From contig OZ038526.1 in NCBI GenBank assembly GCA_964036665.1, positions 34,286,001-34,350,000 on the forward strand: a DNA stretch of 64,000 bases, read 5' to 3'. Positions 38,401 through 48,835 of the stretch are shown here, piece by piece. Position numbers and translations under genes: made by a program. The stretch comes from Gordius sp. MW1 (lineage: Eukaryota; Nematomorpha; Gordioida; Gordea; Gordiidae). Each line of letters begins with the position of its first letter. The first letter of the stretch is position 1. The notes beneath the pieces were generated by a model. That model searched no databases and was not told the origin of the DNA. It saw nothing but the letters and a program-made list of their open reading frames with translations.

Positions 38401-40749
38401 TTTAAGATAATTAAGGCTTAAATTTACTAAAATTATTGTTTTACCCCTCCCTAAAGCATTATTGCCCCCCCCCCTATAGTTCTAATCCTGGTTACGCCCA
38501 TGGTGCTTTCGAGTAACGATGGCTTTTATTTTTTATCAATTGGCTCACTACTAAATTTAGATGACGACGTTTGTTAAGGGAGCTAATGATAATACATTCA
38601 TTTGCGAGTTGATTTGTGTTTTAGAGGATCATGTAATTTTTCTAGAATTTTGACATAGCCAAACTATTCGATCGGGTCAACAACGATGACGCCATTTTGC
38701 AGTGCTGTATACAGTTGACGGATAAAGGTATACCTTTGCAACAGTCATCTTGTTGTATTATCATTTGCACTACGAACGGGAATTAAATGAACCTTATTCT
38801 TTAGTTGCTTTGGGGCGTGGGGGGGGGCGTAGTTGGTATAGGCTTTGTCTTTGAACTAGTGTTGTAAAAACGGGTGGGTTTTGATTGGTCGATCTTTGGT
38901 TTTAGTCGACTAAACATAAAGAGACGAAAGGTTTGACCTAAAAACCTTTCGTCTATCTATGCGACTAAGAAAAACAGACCAAAAAATGGTTAGTTTTTTT
39001 TAAGTTTAGTCGACTAGAACCACAGGTCGACCAAACAAAACCCAGACGTTTTTGCAACACTACTTTGAAAAAGAGTTCGTGGGTTCGAGTCCCGCTTGGC
39101 ACTTTAATTTAAAAAGACATAAAATATATCACATTGTCCACACGGCTGTCAAGCCTGGATAGCCGAGCGTCACCCCTCAACCAAATATCTAAAGACACTG
39201 ACCACCTTACTTACTGTCACAAACAGCGATTGAAAATAATATATATTTCTTAGTTACCTAAAATGAGGAGCTTACGCATCTCACGTTACTAGATACTATT
39301 TATGTTTTTATTAAATCTAAATTTGGTTGTTACATCATTTCTCCATTAAAATGGTCCCCTCCTTTTTGCTGACCGATTTGCACAAAATATTTTGCAAAAT
39401 ATAATCCTCGGTTTCAAGACATGACATGTAATCGAACCATCATAATAGGGTAGTTATATGTTTGAAATTGCAAACATTTTATGTCAATCATCTATTTATT
39501 CAAGGTTTAGTTACGATCTTGATCACGAACGATAATGGTCTCGGTGCCAAAGCATACATGAATTCCATTCAGGCTTTTGATCTAAAGGTAACATTACTTG
39601 CACATTTTCAATTAATGCAGACATGGGCGTAGCCAGGGGGTGGCAGGGAGAGGCGGCTTCCCCCCTCTAAATCTAATTCTCTAAATTTAATATAATTTGC
39701 CCCTCCTTAAATTATAGTTGCCCCCCCCCCTAAAGCCAATCCTGGCTTTATGTGTATAATACTTACTATTTGAATGCAATTTAATTTAGAGATTAGGACA
39801 AGAATCGGGTCTCGATTTGGACACGATGCACACATTTACAGGTATGTGTTTGTTAATGTTAGTTATGATAAAAATAGGTTTATGCTCTTTGGTTGGTAGG
39901 GCTTAAATCTGAAACAACTATATGTAATTATAGTTACTCGTTAAAGGTGGCTATAACATGTAAGTCGTTCAATTTGTGTATACAGAGAAAACTTTTACCA
40001 CGTTTACACAATCACTCGGAACGTTGACGCGCTCGCGGCGTAAAGTAGTTGGTGTAGCCGAACTGACAAATGTCCCCTTGGATAGTGTTACAGCGGTGGC
40101 TCAGCGTTTTAGGTATGCTCGGGCACAGATCGAAAAAACTGAAAATAATGGTCGCGAGGGTAGAAGGAAATCGTTGGTGTTGGTGGAACATAAAACACGT
40201 TACGAAGCCGGTTACCCTATTCAATACAAAATTCCCCTCACGAATCCCAGACGCAGTTCGGAGTTTAAATTTTTGCGAAAAGCCTGTTCGCCGCCCGCCT
40301 TGAGAAATAATCCCTTCGTTCGGGGCGTGCGTAAATATCATTGCGATATCTCGAGTCCGCGTTACAAAAAAGCCCGGGCCTCGGGCGATTGCTTGGCGCT
40401 CAAACGTGACGCTCATGGCATGAAAGCCAAAAAGAAGGAACGCCACAACCCGAGCGCTAGCACTCGCGGCGTCAATATGCGGGCCGGGGTATACATGGCC
40501 AGCCAGGCCGAGCACTTGGATTTAGAGCGTCAATTGCAGGCGCAAATATTTAACGCTCCTCTACCTCCACAAAATTACGCTCGATCACAGCATACGAATA
40601 ATAAACCTCATCGACTACCCCATGCTCCAACGTGGTCTAATGATATGGGAATGGCTGCCCCATCATTACCTTACATAGTACCGGATTATCCTGCTTGGTA
40701 TCCAAATGCCCATGCCCCCCATTACCCATTTCAATATCGCTTTAATTGA
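35468..40749 (+). CDS. SWT1-like PIN-domain endoribonuclease
   Basis: SWT1 proteins are PIN-domain endoribonucleases linked to nuclear mRNP quality control. Proposed exons: 35468-35896, 36633-36743, 36978-37098, 37581-37684, 37995-38081, 38646-38727, 39505-39587, 39790-39841 and 39986-40749. Each junction is GT/AG and phases match. The PIN core has its acidic residues: VIYVVLDTNILLQEL (exon 3), FLIPWTVLNELESIK (exon 4), IGQSAKE (exon 5), NNDDAILQCC (exon 6), TILITNDNGLGAKA (exon 7). The last exon adds a basic tail of about 254 aa (RSRRK, KAKKKER) ending in a Pro/Tyr-rich stretch; I do not recognise it, and no HEPN-like C-terminus is evident. Least certain are exon 1 (start and donor) and the exon 5 donor (GTTACT). 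Introns hold at least six MITEs. Confidence 0.75.
36761..36906. mobile_element. hAT-like MITE (TAGTGTTGTAAAA family)
   Basis: AGTGTTTTAAAAACAGCTGGG and CCCAGCTAACACT ends flanked by CTTTAATG and CTTTAAAT. It lies in the SWT1-like intron between exons 2 and 3. Confidence 0.7.
37171..37314. mobile_element. GGCGTAGCC-family MITE with perfect TSD
   Basis: CAAGGGCGTAGCTATG and TGGTCACGCCCATG ends are flanked exactly by ATGTAATG (37163-37170 and 37315-37322). It lies in the SWT1-like intron between exons 3 and 4. Confidence 0.85.
37331..37548. mobile_element. hAT-like MITE (TAGTGTTGTAAAA family)
   Basis: AGTGTTGTAAAAAAACTTGG and CCAGGTCATTTTACAACAC ends with internal AGTCGACCTCTAGG. It ends about 30 bp before the exon 4 acceptor of the SWT1-like gene, so its right end forms part of the intron's 3' region. 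Confidence 0.7.
37780..37954. mobile_element. hAT-like MITE (TAGTGTTGTAAAA family) with TSD
   Basis: GGCGTTGTAAAAACGGCTGGG and CCGCTTTTACAACGCTG ends, flanked by TGCATTCT and CGCATTCT (7 of 8 match). It lies in the intron between SWT1-like exons 4 and 5. Confidence 0.75.
38328..38503. mobile_element. GGCGTAGCC-family MITE
   Basis: TATGGGCGTACCCAGGGG and CCTGGTTACGCCCATGG ends with G and C runs inside. No clear target duplication. It lies in the intron between SWT1-like exons 5 and 6. Confidence 0.75.
38828..39101 (+). pseudogene. tRNA-like Pol III unit split by a MITE
   Basis: The left piece, 38828-38856, has an A-box-like GCGTAGTTGGTATAGG. The right piece, 39063-39101, has a perfect B box inside a five-pair T arm (GTGGG TTCGAGT CCCGC) followed by TTGGCA. 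A hAT-like MITE (38857-39062) sits between them at the anticodon-loop position, flanked by CTTTGAAC/CTTTGAAA. The 5' acceptor strand is overwritten by a G-run, so it may be a tRNA pseudogene or a SINE head rather than a former working tRNA gene. Confidence 0.6.
38857..39062. mobile_element. hAT-like MITE (TAGTGTTGTAAAA family) with 8 bp TSD
   Basis: TAGTGTTGTAAAAACGGGTGG and GACGTTTTTGCAACACTA ends, flanked by CTTTGAAC (38849-38856) and CTTTGAAA (39063-39070). This is the best-preserved copy of the family here and defines its ends. TAGTGTTG/CAACACTA ends plus 8 bp duplications fit hAT. Confidence 0.85.
39622..39750. mobile_element. GGCGTAGCC-family MITE
   Basis: Left end CATGGGCGTAGCCAGGGGG. 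The right end has decayed to CCTGGCTTTATG. It lies in the SWT1-like intron between exons 7 and 8. Confidence 0.65.
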
Positions 40750-41084
40750 TACTACTTTTTATACTATGTTTCATACGCTTTCAAACATAAATTATTCTTG
40801 AAACGAATGTTTTGTATAGTAATCTATATATATAAAGTAAAGTGTATGTATATATGTATGTAATTGCTAAATTCTGAAACTACCGGTCCGATTCGCGCGA
40901 AAATTTACCCCTAGGTTCCCAGGGCGGCCAGGGGTAAAATAGCTTTTTCAAAATCCTAAAATTCCTTTTAATTTTCGAGATATTGGGTTTTATGCGTTTT
41001 GACGTACAATAAAATGTCAATCAAACGCACCTCCTCGCGTTCGTCGAAAATTTGAATATACAGACAGTTCTGTAGTAAAAGTGT

Positions 41085-41330
41085 ATCACTTATAGTAGTT
41101 TGTAAACGTAATCTTTTCTTAACGGTGACAACATAAAATTTATGAATTAAATTTCTTAAACGTCATCTTTTCTTAACGGTGACAAATATAAAATTTATGA
41201 ATTAAATTTCTTAAACGTCATCTTTTCTTAACGGTGACAAGACAACATAAAATTTGTGAATTAAATTTCTTAAACGTCATCTTTTCTTAAGGGTGACAAC
41301 ATAAAATTTATGAATTAACCTGAAATAAAT
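41085..41330 (+). repeat. Minisatellite array 1 in the HINE
   Basis: About four tandem units of 54-60 bp, each TTTCTTAAACGTCATCTTTT followed by CTTAACGGTGACAA and CATAAAATTTATGAATTAAA. Units differ by presence of an extra GACAA. Confidence 0.9.
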
Positions 41331-41599
41331 AAAATTATAGATTATATATGTATGTAAGAGCTAATCTCTGAAACTACCGGCCCGATTCGCGCAAAAATTT
41401 ACCCCTAGGTTCCCAGGGCGGCCAGGGGTAAAATAGCTTTTTTAGAATCCTAAAATTCCTTTTAATTTTCGAGATATTGGGTTTTATGCGTTTTGACGTT
41501 CAATAAAATGTCAATCAAACGCACCTCCTCGCGTTCGTCGAAAATTTGAATATACAGACAGTTCTGTAGTAAAAGTGTATCACTTATAGTAGTTTGTAG

Positions 41600-41995
41600 T
41601 AAAACGTAATCTTTTCTTAACGGTGACAACATAAAATTTATGAATTAAATTTCTTAAACGTCATCTTTTCTTTACTGTGACAATATAAAATTTATGAATT
41701 AAATTTCTTAAACGTCATCTTTTCTTAATGGTGACAAGACAACATAAAATTTATGAATTAAATTTCTTAAACGTCATCTTTTCTTAACGGTGACAATATA
41801 AAATTTATGAATTAAATTTCTTAAACGTCATCTTTTCTTAACGGTGACAAGACAACATAAAATTTATGAATTAAATTTCTTAAACGTCATCTTTTCTTAA
41901 CGGTGACAAGACAACATAAAATTTATGAATTTAAATTTCTTAAACGTCATCTTTTCTTAACGGTGACAACATAAAATTTATGAATTAACCTAAAA
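41600..41995 (+). repeat. Minisatellite array 2 in the HINE
   Basis: About seven units of the same repeat as array 1, after a second copy of the 5' block. The arrays end in the same way (GAATTAACCTGAAATAAATAA against GAATTAACCTAAAATAAATAA), so the whole block plus array was duplicated. Confidence 0.9.
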
Positions 41996-43066
41996 TAAAT
42001 AAAATTATAGATTATTTGAGAACATATATAGGTGAAGAAGATGAATTTTTCTCATTATCATTAAATGAGATATTTTAAATGAGAAAGATGAAAGGATATA
42101 TAATTTAAATGTAATATAAAATAGTCCAACGTTGATTATTCTGGGTAAATGCTATTTATATATAAATGTCATTATCTATCATTAATTTTTATTAAATGAG
42201 ATATTTAAATGAGAATAAATTCTGAAACTACCTGCCCGATTCGCGCGAAACTTTACCCGTAGGTTCTCAGGGCGGCCAGGTGTAAAATAGCTTTTTCAGA
42301 TTGCTAAAATTCTTTTAGTTTTAAGAATATCGGACATTTCTCGGCCTTTTGGTTTTAAAAAAGGGCTAAATTCTGAAACTTCAGATCCGATTCGAGCGAA
42401 AATTTAGCCGTAGATGCCCAGATAGGCCAGGGGTAAAATAGCTTTTTCAGATTCCTAAAATACCTTTTTGTTTTAAAAATATCTGACATTTCCCGTCCAG
42501 TTTCATTTATAGCAGCATATACAATAATGACGTCTTACATACAAAGCTGAAGTTTTCTCGAATTAGATATTTAAAAGAATAATAAAAATGTTACAGTATA
42601 CGGTTAAAATTATTGGGGTTTAACAGACTATTTAAATTAAATAAATAAAATTTAAATTATGCAGTTTTTGTCATTATTATCACGTGGTCGATCATAGAAG
42701 CATATTTTTAATAATTATTCATCCTTCAATAATTATTTTATTATATTAAAGAAAATTGTATTTCAAATAAATCAGCTAACTAGAAAAATAATGGTATTAT
42801 TGTATAATAAGTAACAGCATTAATAAGCAATTTTTCAAAAACATTTAATTTTAGTCGGATTTGATGACTAAAACAGAATTTGCATTTGGTTTGTCTTATT
42901 ATATAATTATATACTAAAAATAGTGGGTTCATAAAATCATTCGGACCTTTCACATTATAAATTATTTCATATATGACCCCATTTTAGATAAGTCTTATTA
43001 ATAGCTTATACTTAATTAACCACTTAAGGACTGAGCCAAAGCAACGCTTGGCCGGGCACAGCTAGT

Positions 43067-43506
43067 AGTATATATTATATGTTTTATTTATTGCGGATTA
43101 TTCAACAATGTATTATACACTCGTGCAAAATAAAGGGGGTAAGTGGATAAATACCCGTTTTGAATTATGATCATTATTACGATATTATTGAATATAGTTA
43201 AGTGCTTAATTGCGATTACCTTAAATGTAATCGCTAGTCTTACTATTCCATATATTTAAATCGAAATTATATAAATGTAAAGTTTTTGCCCCAAGTCTTA
43301 ATATAGTATTTCTACCAACACTATTATTGGATAAAAAATATATCCAAACCAATAATACAAAATTAAAAAAAATGTGAATAAATAAATTTTTGTTATATAT
43401 ATGCATAGACTCGATAGACTGCTCATGCCATATGTTGCATATGGTTAATTGTGTGTCAAATTTTCCTCCATTTTGAAGAGAGCAACAAGTCTATTTTAGA
43501 TTCTTA
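43067..43506. other. Non-coding, AT-rich
   Basis: Nothing recognised. The 61-codon ORF on the - strand at 43221-43406 has no coding character. Confidence 0.4.
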
Positions 43507-43871
43507 TTCAAAAAGAAAGCTCTTCATAATAAAAGCGGATCAGAATGAAAGCTAATAAATCATTTAGACCCTAAAATGTGTTCAAAAAAAAGCTGATCAG
43601 AAAAAAAGCTAATCAATCATTTTTGAATATCCCATTTTTTATACCATTTTTGAATATCTATACTATTTAGATATCTTATTAATAAATCTTATTAGATCTT
43701 ATTTTTAAATCTCAAATGGGGAGGGAATTTGATGTGCATCTAATCCTAACCCTAACCTAAAACGCTGACCTAAAACACTACCCCGAACCTTAACCCTCAA
43801 TGGGATATTCAAAAATAATTTATTAGCTTTCATTCTGCTCAGCTTTTATTTTGAAGAGCTTTCTTTTTGAA
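43507..43871. mobile_element. Long-TIR MITE (TTCAAAAAGAAAGCTC ends)
   Basis: The left TIR reads TTCAAAAAGAAAGCTCTTCA then AGCGGATCAGAATGAAAGC. The right reads GCTTTCATTCTGCTCAGC then TGAAGAGCTTTCTTTTTGAA, about 60 bp of inverted ends. The interior has TCCTAACCCTAACC like the element at 2914-3049. Non-coding. Confidence 0.8.
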
Positions 43872-44679
43872 CAGAAACGCTATTTTATCCATGTAATTTT
43901 CGCCTATAACAGTCAATTTACCTTCCTCACTAGTTATAAATTAAAACGAATGTCAATAAATTAATATTATAGAGAATATTGATGGCACTATATTATTAAA
44001 CAAACTTTAATCGCAGTTTTTACATTTTTAATTTTTATATATTGTGTAAATGATATATATATAGTATTACCTTTATGATTTGGATATAACTTTATTCACA
44101 CTCCTTCTTACTCTATTTGAGTACACACTATTCATACTCCTCCTTATTTTATTCACATTCATTATAATTTGAATAGCCCCCAACTACCTTACGAGTTATT
44201 CATATTAACCTCTTTAAAATGGTATATAAGCTAATGCTTAACGATAGAGATATGATCTTTTGGTTATAATAAAACTTATGTTATATTTAGTGATTAAGTA
44301 GGCCTAAACCCCTCAATATATTTTAAAATGCTGTTTTTGGTATCTACCCAATTCAAAAAAATTTTATTCACCTTTTTAAGATCATTTAATTTAGGAAAAT
44401 TACTAATTTCTATATGATCACCACTTTACCATGTTAACATCAACACGGTGGGAAAAAGGGTACACATTTTGTGCGTTGATGAGCAGTCTATCTACTCTAT
44501 GTATATATGTTTGCTTTTTTGTTCAATTTTTTTAGGTTGACACAGTGTCAAATGTTTAATATTAGATTTTTGAAATGTAATGTCTTAACTATTTTTTGAT
44601 ATATCGTTAAGTTTACAAAAATTAATTAAAAGCTATTTTATTTTAAATAAAATTAATTTTTTACTTGATTTATTATCGA
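43872..44679. other. Non-coding, AT-rich
   Basis: Nothing recognised. It contains a few TCACACTCCT / TCATACTCCT direct repeats near 44095-44155. Confidence 0.4.
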
Positions 44680-45396
44680 TGTTGTAGGTGTGAAATTATT
44701 TGCATAAAAGATATACCAATGGTTCTGTTGTAGGTATGATTTAGTTAATGTTTACAAACTAATGAAGGCGCTTACGCAAATGAGATAGCGTGCTAACTAA
44801 AATTAGAAGTAAACGAATATGCTAATGGCAGTCTCAAGTTAGTGGAGACGTGCAATATATCCAACTGTCTGGAAGCATTCTCCATTCAAATGAGAGGCGC
44901 TTCGACAGGGTTTTAAATAGCGAGATGTTGACCACGAAAGATCAGTTATTTTTATTCAGTTATTTTATTTAGTTACTTTGTTTAGTTATTTTTTAGTCCC
45001 GCAGGAGGAGGTTGTTAGTTTTTTAATCAGGACACGTTTAGTCCTGCGGGTGGGGAGATGTTTATTTCTCATTGTAGACACGGGGTTCCAGCGGCAATGA
45101 TCCAACAAGAGCCAGACCAGATACCTGCCCTTCTCCCTTACTACGATTATCAACCACAAGCTTAACATCACGCAATAAAATACCTCCGATTACACTTAGT
45201 TGACACTCATCCTACCGGACCGATTCCACGACGATCTCTCAAGGCCATCATCCTAACACTTACATATTCACTTACATTTATTGATTGACCGGAAAAACAT
45301 TATTCAATCGATTGATCGTGATTTGTCGTTATTACACTTGTTGTACTTATTGATTGGCTGGAAATAAAGATTACGAGTATGCTTGACATATTAATT
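44680..45396 (+). mobile_element. 5' LTR of a Ty3-like retrotransposon
   Basis: Near-identical to 54142-54857 over its whole length (TGTTGTAGGTGTGAAATTAT through TTGACATATTAATT). It starts TGT and has ACA near the end. A TGG-initial sequence (TGGTAGCACGAGGAG, from 45396) follows at once, as expected for a tRNA primer-binding site; a second copy lies at 45544. The high similarity of the two LTRs means insertion or conversion was fairly recent. No target duplication was found. Confidence 0.85.
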
Positions 45397-45959
45397 GGTA
45401 GCACGAGGAGAAAGAAACCCACGAGCGGACGCCAGCAACAAGCCGAAGAACCTTCATAGCACGAGATTCGTGACGTTAGACGTTCGAAGTGCATACAAAA
45501 AAAAAGGAAAGAAGGACCACGTTGTCTCAACTGGGTTAGTACAATTGGTAGCACGAGGAAAACCCGCGAAGGACAAACGAATTGGGTAGGACGAACAAAA
45601 ACAATTCGAAGAACCGTCATAGGTATAATTTATTTTTGATGGAAAAATCTTCGTTAATATTAATTATTTTAATTTTTGTCATGTCACTATATAATTGGAC
45701 GTTTAGAATATTTTTTTGGTTAAATTATTGATTCTAAAGTTGTAATTTCATTTAGTATGCTATATACTTTACATATTATTAATATATTCTTACGTTAAAT
45801 TTTGCTTTATTGATTGTGGATTTTACATAAAACATTGACGCGTTTAACTTAGTTAATTTTGGTGATTAATCGCAATGTTTTTGCCAAAGGGTTCCTTTTC
45901 GTTTAAATGATTGTCATACTGTTAATAATCATGGTCAAAGATGCATCGCGTAACAAGTT

Positions 45960-46320
45960 TAAATGGGTAAGGCTTCGGTCCCTCATTGCTTTTATGGTAA
46001 TAAATTTGGGCCACTTTAGGCACAATTGAAGATTGTTTAATAATTTTTAATAGAGACGTAACACCGATGGTCTATTTAAATTTAATTTTTTTCGATCTTA
46101 TTTTTATTATCATGTTTGGGCGAAAGATTTTTTTAATTTTATCAATTTTGTAGTAAATTAAAAGATGTTTTTTATAATGGTAGTACAGATTATAATTGTG
46201 AAATTTTTGATAATTAAATTGCAGCGCGTGGAACAGGTTTACAGAGTTAAGACCTCGGTACCACGTTGTTTTTATTGTAATAAATTTGGGCCACTTCAGG
46301 CGCAATGGTAGATTGTTTCA
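45960..46320 (+). pseudogene. Gag zinc-knuckle remnants (two copies)
   Basis: Two related stretches, at about 45978-46040 and 46257-46312, read CFYCNKFGPLQAQ in the better copy. That is the start of a CCHC zinc knuckle (C-x2-C-x3-G) whose His and last Cys are mutated. The duplicated context (TTGTTTAATAATTTT, GGTGGTCTATTTAAAT) suggests a local tandem duplication in the gag region. Confidence 0.5.
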
Positions 46321-46399
46321 TAATTTTGAACATTGGCGAAACTCCGGTGGTCTATTTAAATATTAAAGGTAAGCAAATAAATTTTTTTAGTAGATTCTT

Positions 46400-46610
46400 G
46401 GGTTTCAATGTTGGTTATAATTAAATATAATGTTTATGACCTTTTAGAAATGTTAGTAAATGTCATGTTAGTAAAACAATTAGATGGGTCAAGTATGAAA
46501 ATTTTAGTTAGTTCTAAAATTCGAGTATGTGCATGCGAGGAAGTTTTGGAATTAAAGTGATTCGTTATCGAAACATTGGTAAAAACTATAGTGATAGAAT
46601 TATGAAAATC
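46400..46610 (+). pseudogene. Possible retropepsin remnant
   Basis: The frame gives VDSWVSM, then VYDLLEML, LDGSSMKILVSSKIRV and EEVLELK before a stop. The order resembles a retroviral-type aspartic protease, with the catalytic DSG/DTG changed to DSW. It lies in the expected place between the gag knuckles and the RT remnant. A short ancient domain, so confidence is limited. Confidence 0.4.
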
Positions 46611-46612
46611 AA

Positions 46613-46954
46613 TTGTTAATTTTTAATGCTGATGACCATGCAACACCCGGTTTCAAGGTAGCTTCTTTAAACGAGCATAAATCCTTGGTTGTTATTAATG
46701 AGGCAATGGATGATCCAACCTCGGTGTCAGAGGCAAGGGTTTTTGATGATAAGCCTACGACCTCTGGATGGGTTGATTGTGATGGTCAGTACGTCGGGAG
46801 ACTGTGGCATTTTAACATTGATGAGATTAAAGCGGAATTTTTGGAAATTTTTCGAGATGAATTAGGATGTTTAAACGATAGCGTGTTGTCAATTAAGGTT
46901 CACTCAGTTGCTATTACTCGTTTTCGTCCCGACCTTTTAATACCTTTGGATTGA
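46613..46954 (+). CDS. Ty3-like polyprotein segment of unknown function
   Basis: A 113-codon open frame (ADDHATPGFKV near the start, TTSGWVDCDGQYVGRLWHF in the middle, FRPDLLIPLD at the end). By position it is the protease-RT linker of the LTR element. I do not recognise a domain. It starts without an ATG, and an upstream frame would have to be joined to it. It is much more open than its surroundings. Confidence 0.4.
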   Translation: MLIFNADDHATPGFKVASLNEHKSLVVINEAMDDPTSVSEARVFDDKPTTSGWVDCDGQYVGRLWHFNIDEIKAEFLEIFRDELGCLNDSVLSIKVHSVAITRFRPDLLIPLD

Positions 46955-47210
46955 GAAGGTCAATAACGTCAGAGATGGTCAATTGATGTTTAATACCCCC
47001 TACTTAGAATCGAAATGGTTTTAACTAATGTAAAATGTTCTAGGTTCTTTTCGAAAATAGAGCTTAGGTATGCTTACTGCTTACTTTCAGTTATGTGTAG
47101 ATGATAAGACATCTAACAATAAACACCGAGAGAGATGTGGTAAGGAGGCTCTGTAGCAACTTTCCCTGGGCCCCAATAAGGAGGTGCCGGAAAAGGTAAA
47201 AGGGGAAGGG
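46955..47210 (+). pseudogene. Truncated Ty3-like RT and polypurine tract (copy 1)
   Basis: Frames give FSKIELRYAYC..., the RT motif FSKIDLR.., followed by a decayed DDKTS segment. The sequence then passes directly to GGAAAAGGTAAAAGGGGAAGGG, a polypurine tract, and to an LTR beginning TGTTGTAGCC. The rest of RT, RNase H and integrase are missing. Same layout as 53880-54141. Confidence 0.65.
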
Positions 47211-47970
47211 TGTTGTAGCCGTGATAACTAGCTGTTCGCGTCTATGCAAATGAGATTACTTGTTTGTTGTAGTCGTGATAACTAGGCTGTTCGCCTCTAT
47301 GCAGATGAGATTACTTGTTGTATCTTTCTCACTAAGGGGGAGAATAATGAGCGTGTGAATAAAGATATAGGATTTTTCGTTATGTAAATAGACGTGCACT
47401 AAGTAGATGCAGACGTCGAACGGTCGGCATCCCTCATTCAAATGAGGAGGGCATACAAGGTTTAAATAGCGGGCATTTGACCATGATAGGATCAGTTATT
47501 TAATTGTATGATCAGTTATTTAATTTAGTCCTGCGGAATCAGTTATTTTTATTTTCAACTCGTTAGTCGTGTGGGGCGGGGAGGATATTTTATTTTCCAT
47601 TTAGATCACGTTGGTCCAGTGGTAGCATGGAAGAACCAAACGGTCCCCCTTACCCTACACCTCCAATTACTCGTAGATGTCGCTCATTCTAGCAGATGGT
47701 CAAATGCCCGCTATTTAAACCTTGTATGCCCTCCTCATTTGAATGAGGGATGCCGACCGTTCGACGTCTGTATCTACTTAGTGCACGTCTATTTACATAA
47801 CGAAAAATCTTATATCTTTATTCACACGCTCATTATTCTCCCCCTTAGTGGGAAAGATACCACAAGTAATCTCATCTGCATAGACGCGAACAGCCTAGTT
47901 ATCACGGCTACAACAAACAAGTAATCTCCTTTGCATAGACGCGAACAGCTTAGTTATCACGGCTACAACA
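47211..47970. repeat. Head-to-head inverted LTR pair (variant LTR)
   Basis: The left arm 47211-47490 (TGTTGTAGCCGTGATAACTA..) is inverted at 47695-47970 (..TAGTTATCACGGCTACAACA) with few differences. Each arm starts with a 53-55 bp tandem duplication. A spacer of about 200 bp (TAGTCCTGCGG, CACGTTGGTCCAGTGGTAGC) corresponds to the LTR interior of the 44680 family. This is a diverged LTR subfamily in snap-back arrangement. ORFs at 47256-47441 and 47571-47924 are chance frames in it. Confidence 0.8.
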
Positions 47971-48835
47971 ATATTATATACCTTATTTTGTATGCCCGTT
48001 TGGCTGTTTTATTGCCAAAGTTATGCTGCAAAATATTACAGGAAATTCTATTAAAAATTTTAAATGGCATGGAATCTGACTTGACATGTCTCCAATTTAT
48101 TGTTTATTGATCAATATTTAAACGAAATTTCTTTGGTTTCAAATTTTAGCCATCGTTATATTCCTTTTTTATAACGAGTGCTGCTATATGTGGAAATTAA
48201 TAAAGCCTTTATGGGCATATTAGTAGAATATTTTACATTTAATTTCTTATTTTTTGATTAAAATACAGTGTTGAAAAATTTATGTGGGTCGATGACGGGC
48301 AGAACAAATAAGAGATAAATTTAGGTAAGAAGTAACAATACAGACTAGAAGATTTTTACCCTCGTAAATTATGTTTGAAAATGTAGACTAGATTTTATTT
48401 AATGCGCTTTTAGAAAAAAGGCTTATTTATTTGAATTATAACCTAATTTTTTTGTAAAACCTTAGGTCAATATAATTAAAATGATGATTACACGTGTATT
48501 AAACACCCTAAAATATTTAACTTTATTCGAACGTTAACTTAAAACACATTGATTTAAACTCTATATAATAAAATTGGACTAAATGTTGGCCCTTACCTTC
48601 TACACCTTTTTACCAGATCTAAGATTGGTTGTATTGTGCATATCCATTAGATGAAGGAACCGTTAAAGTCCAATGTTACACCCTTAAATATGTAGACTTT
48701 TGTTACAAAAATTAACGTTTGATTATATCAAGCTCTATCTAGTTCAGTAGTATTTTATCCTTTCATATTCTGTATTTTTATTGCATTTTGGGATGCCCAC
48801 TTTTTTGCAGCCTGCCTTCGAGGAGGTGACACAAA
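47971..48835. other. Non-coding, AT-rich
   Basis: Nothing recognised; lies within the span bounded by the two LTRs. Confidence 0.4.

Larger units (their letters stand above)
40823..43066 (+). mobile_element. Helentron-type (HINE) element with internal minisatellites
   Basis: The 5' end is TCTATATATATAAAGT followed by ATTCTGAAACTACCGGTCCG. The 3' end is a hairpin-capable GCCAAAGCAACGCTTGGC, then GGGCACAGCTAGT, the typical Helentron terminus. The 5'-type block (TCTGAAACTACC..CCGATTCGCGC..GGCCAGGGGTAAAATAGCTTTTTCA) occurs four times, near 40867, 41355, 42217 and 42366. Two minisatellite arrays lie between. There is no Rep/helicase, so it is non-autonomous. It starts 74 bp after the SWT1-like stop codon and probably forms part of that gene's 3' UTR. 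Confidence 0.8.

Noticed and set aside
40012..40515. 167-codon ORF on the - strand
   Set aside because: It is antisense to the last SWT1-like exon, whose sense frame is longer, open throughout and phase-linked to upstream exons.
41085..41995. CRISPR-like array
   Set aside because: Repeats are contiguous minisatellite units without unique spacers, inside a Helentron-type element of a eukaryotic genome.
45300..45620. 106-codon - strand ORF at the 5' LTR edge
   Set aside because: Overlaps the LTR end and the primer-binding region, has no domain features and no counterpart at the 3' LTR.
47571..47924. 117-codon + strand ORF
   Set aside because: Lies in the inverted LTR pair; the opposite arm contains the same string on the other strand, so it is non-coding LTR sequence.
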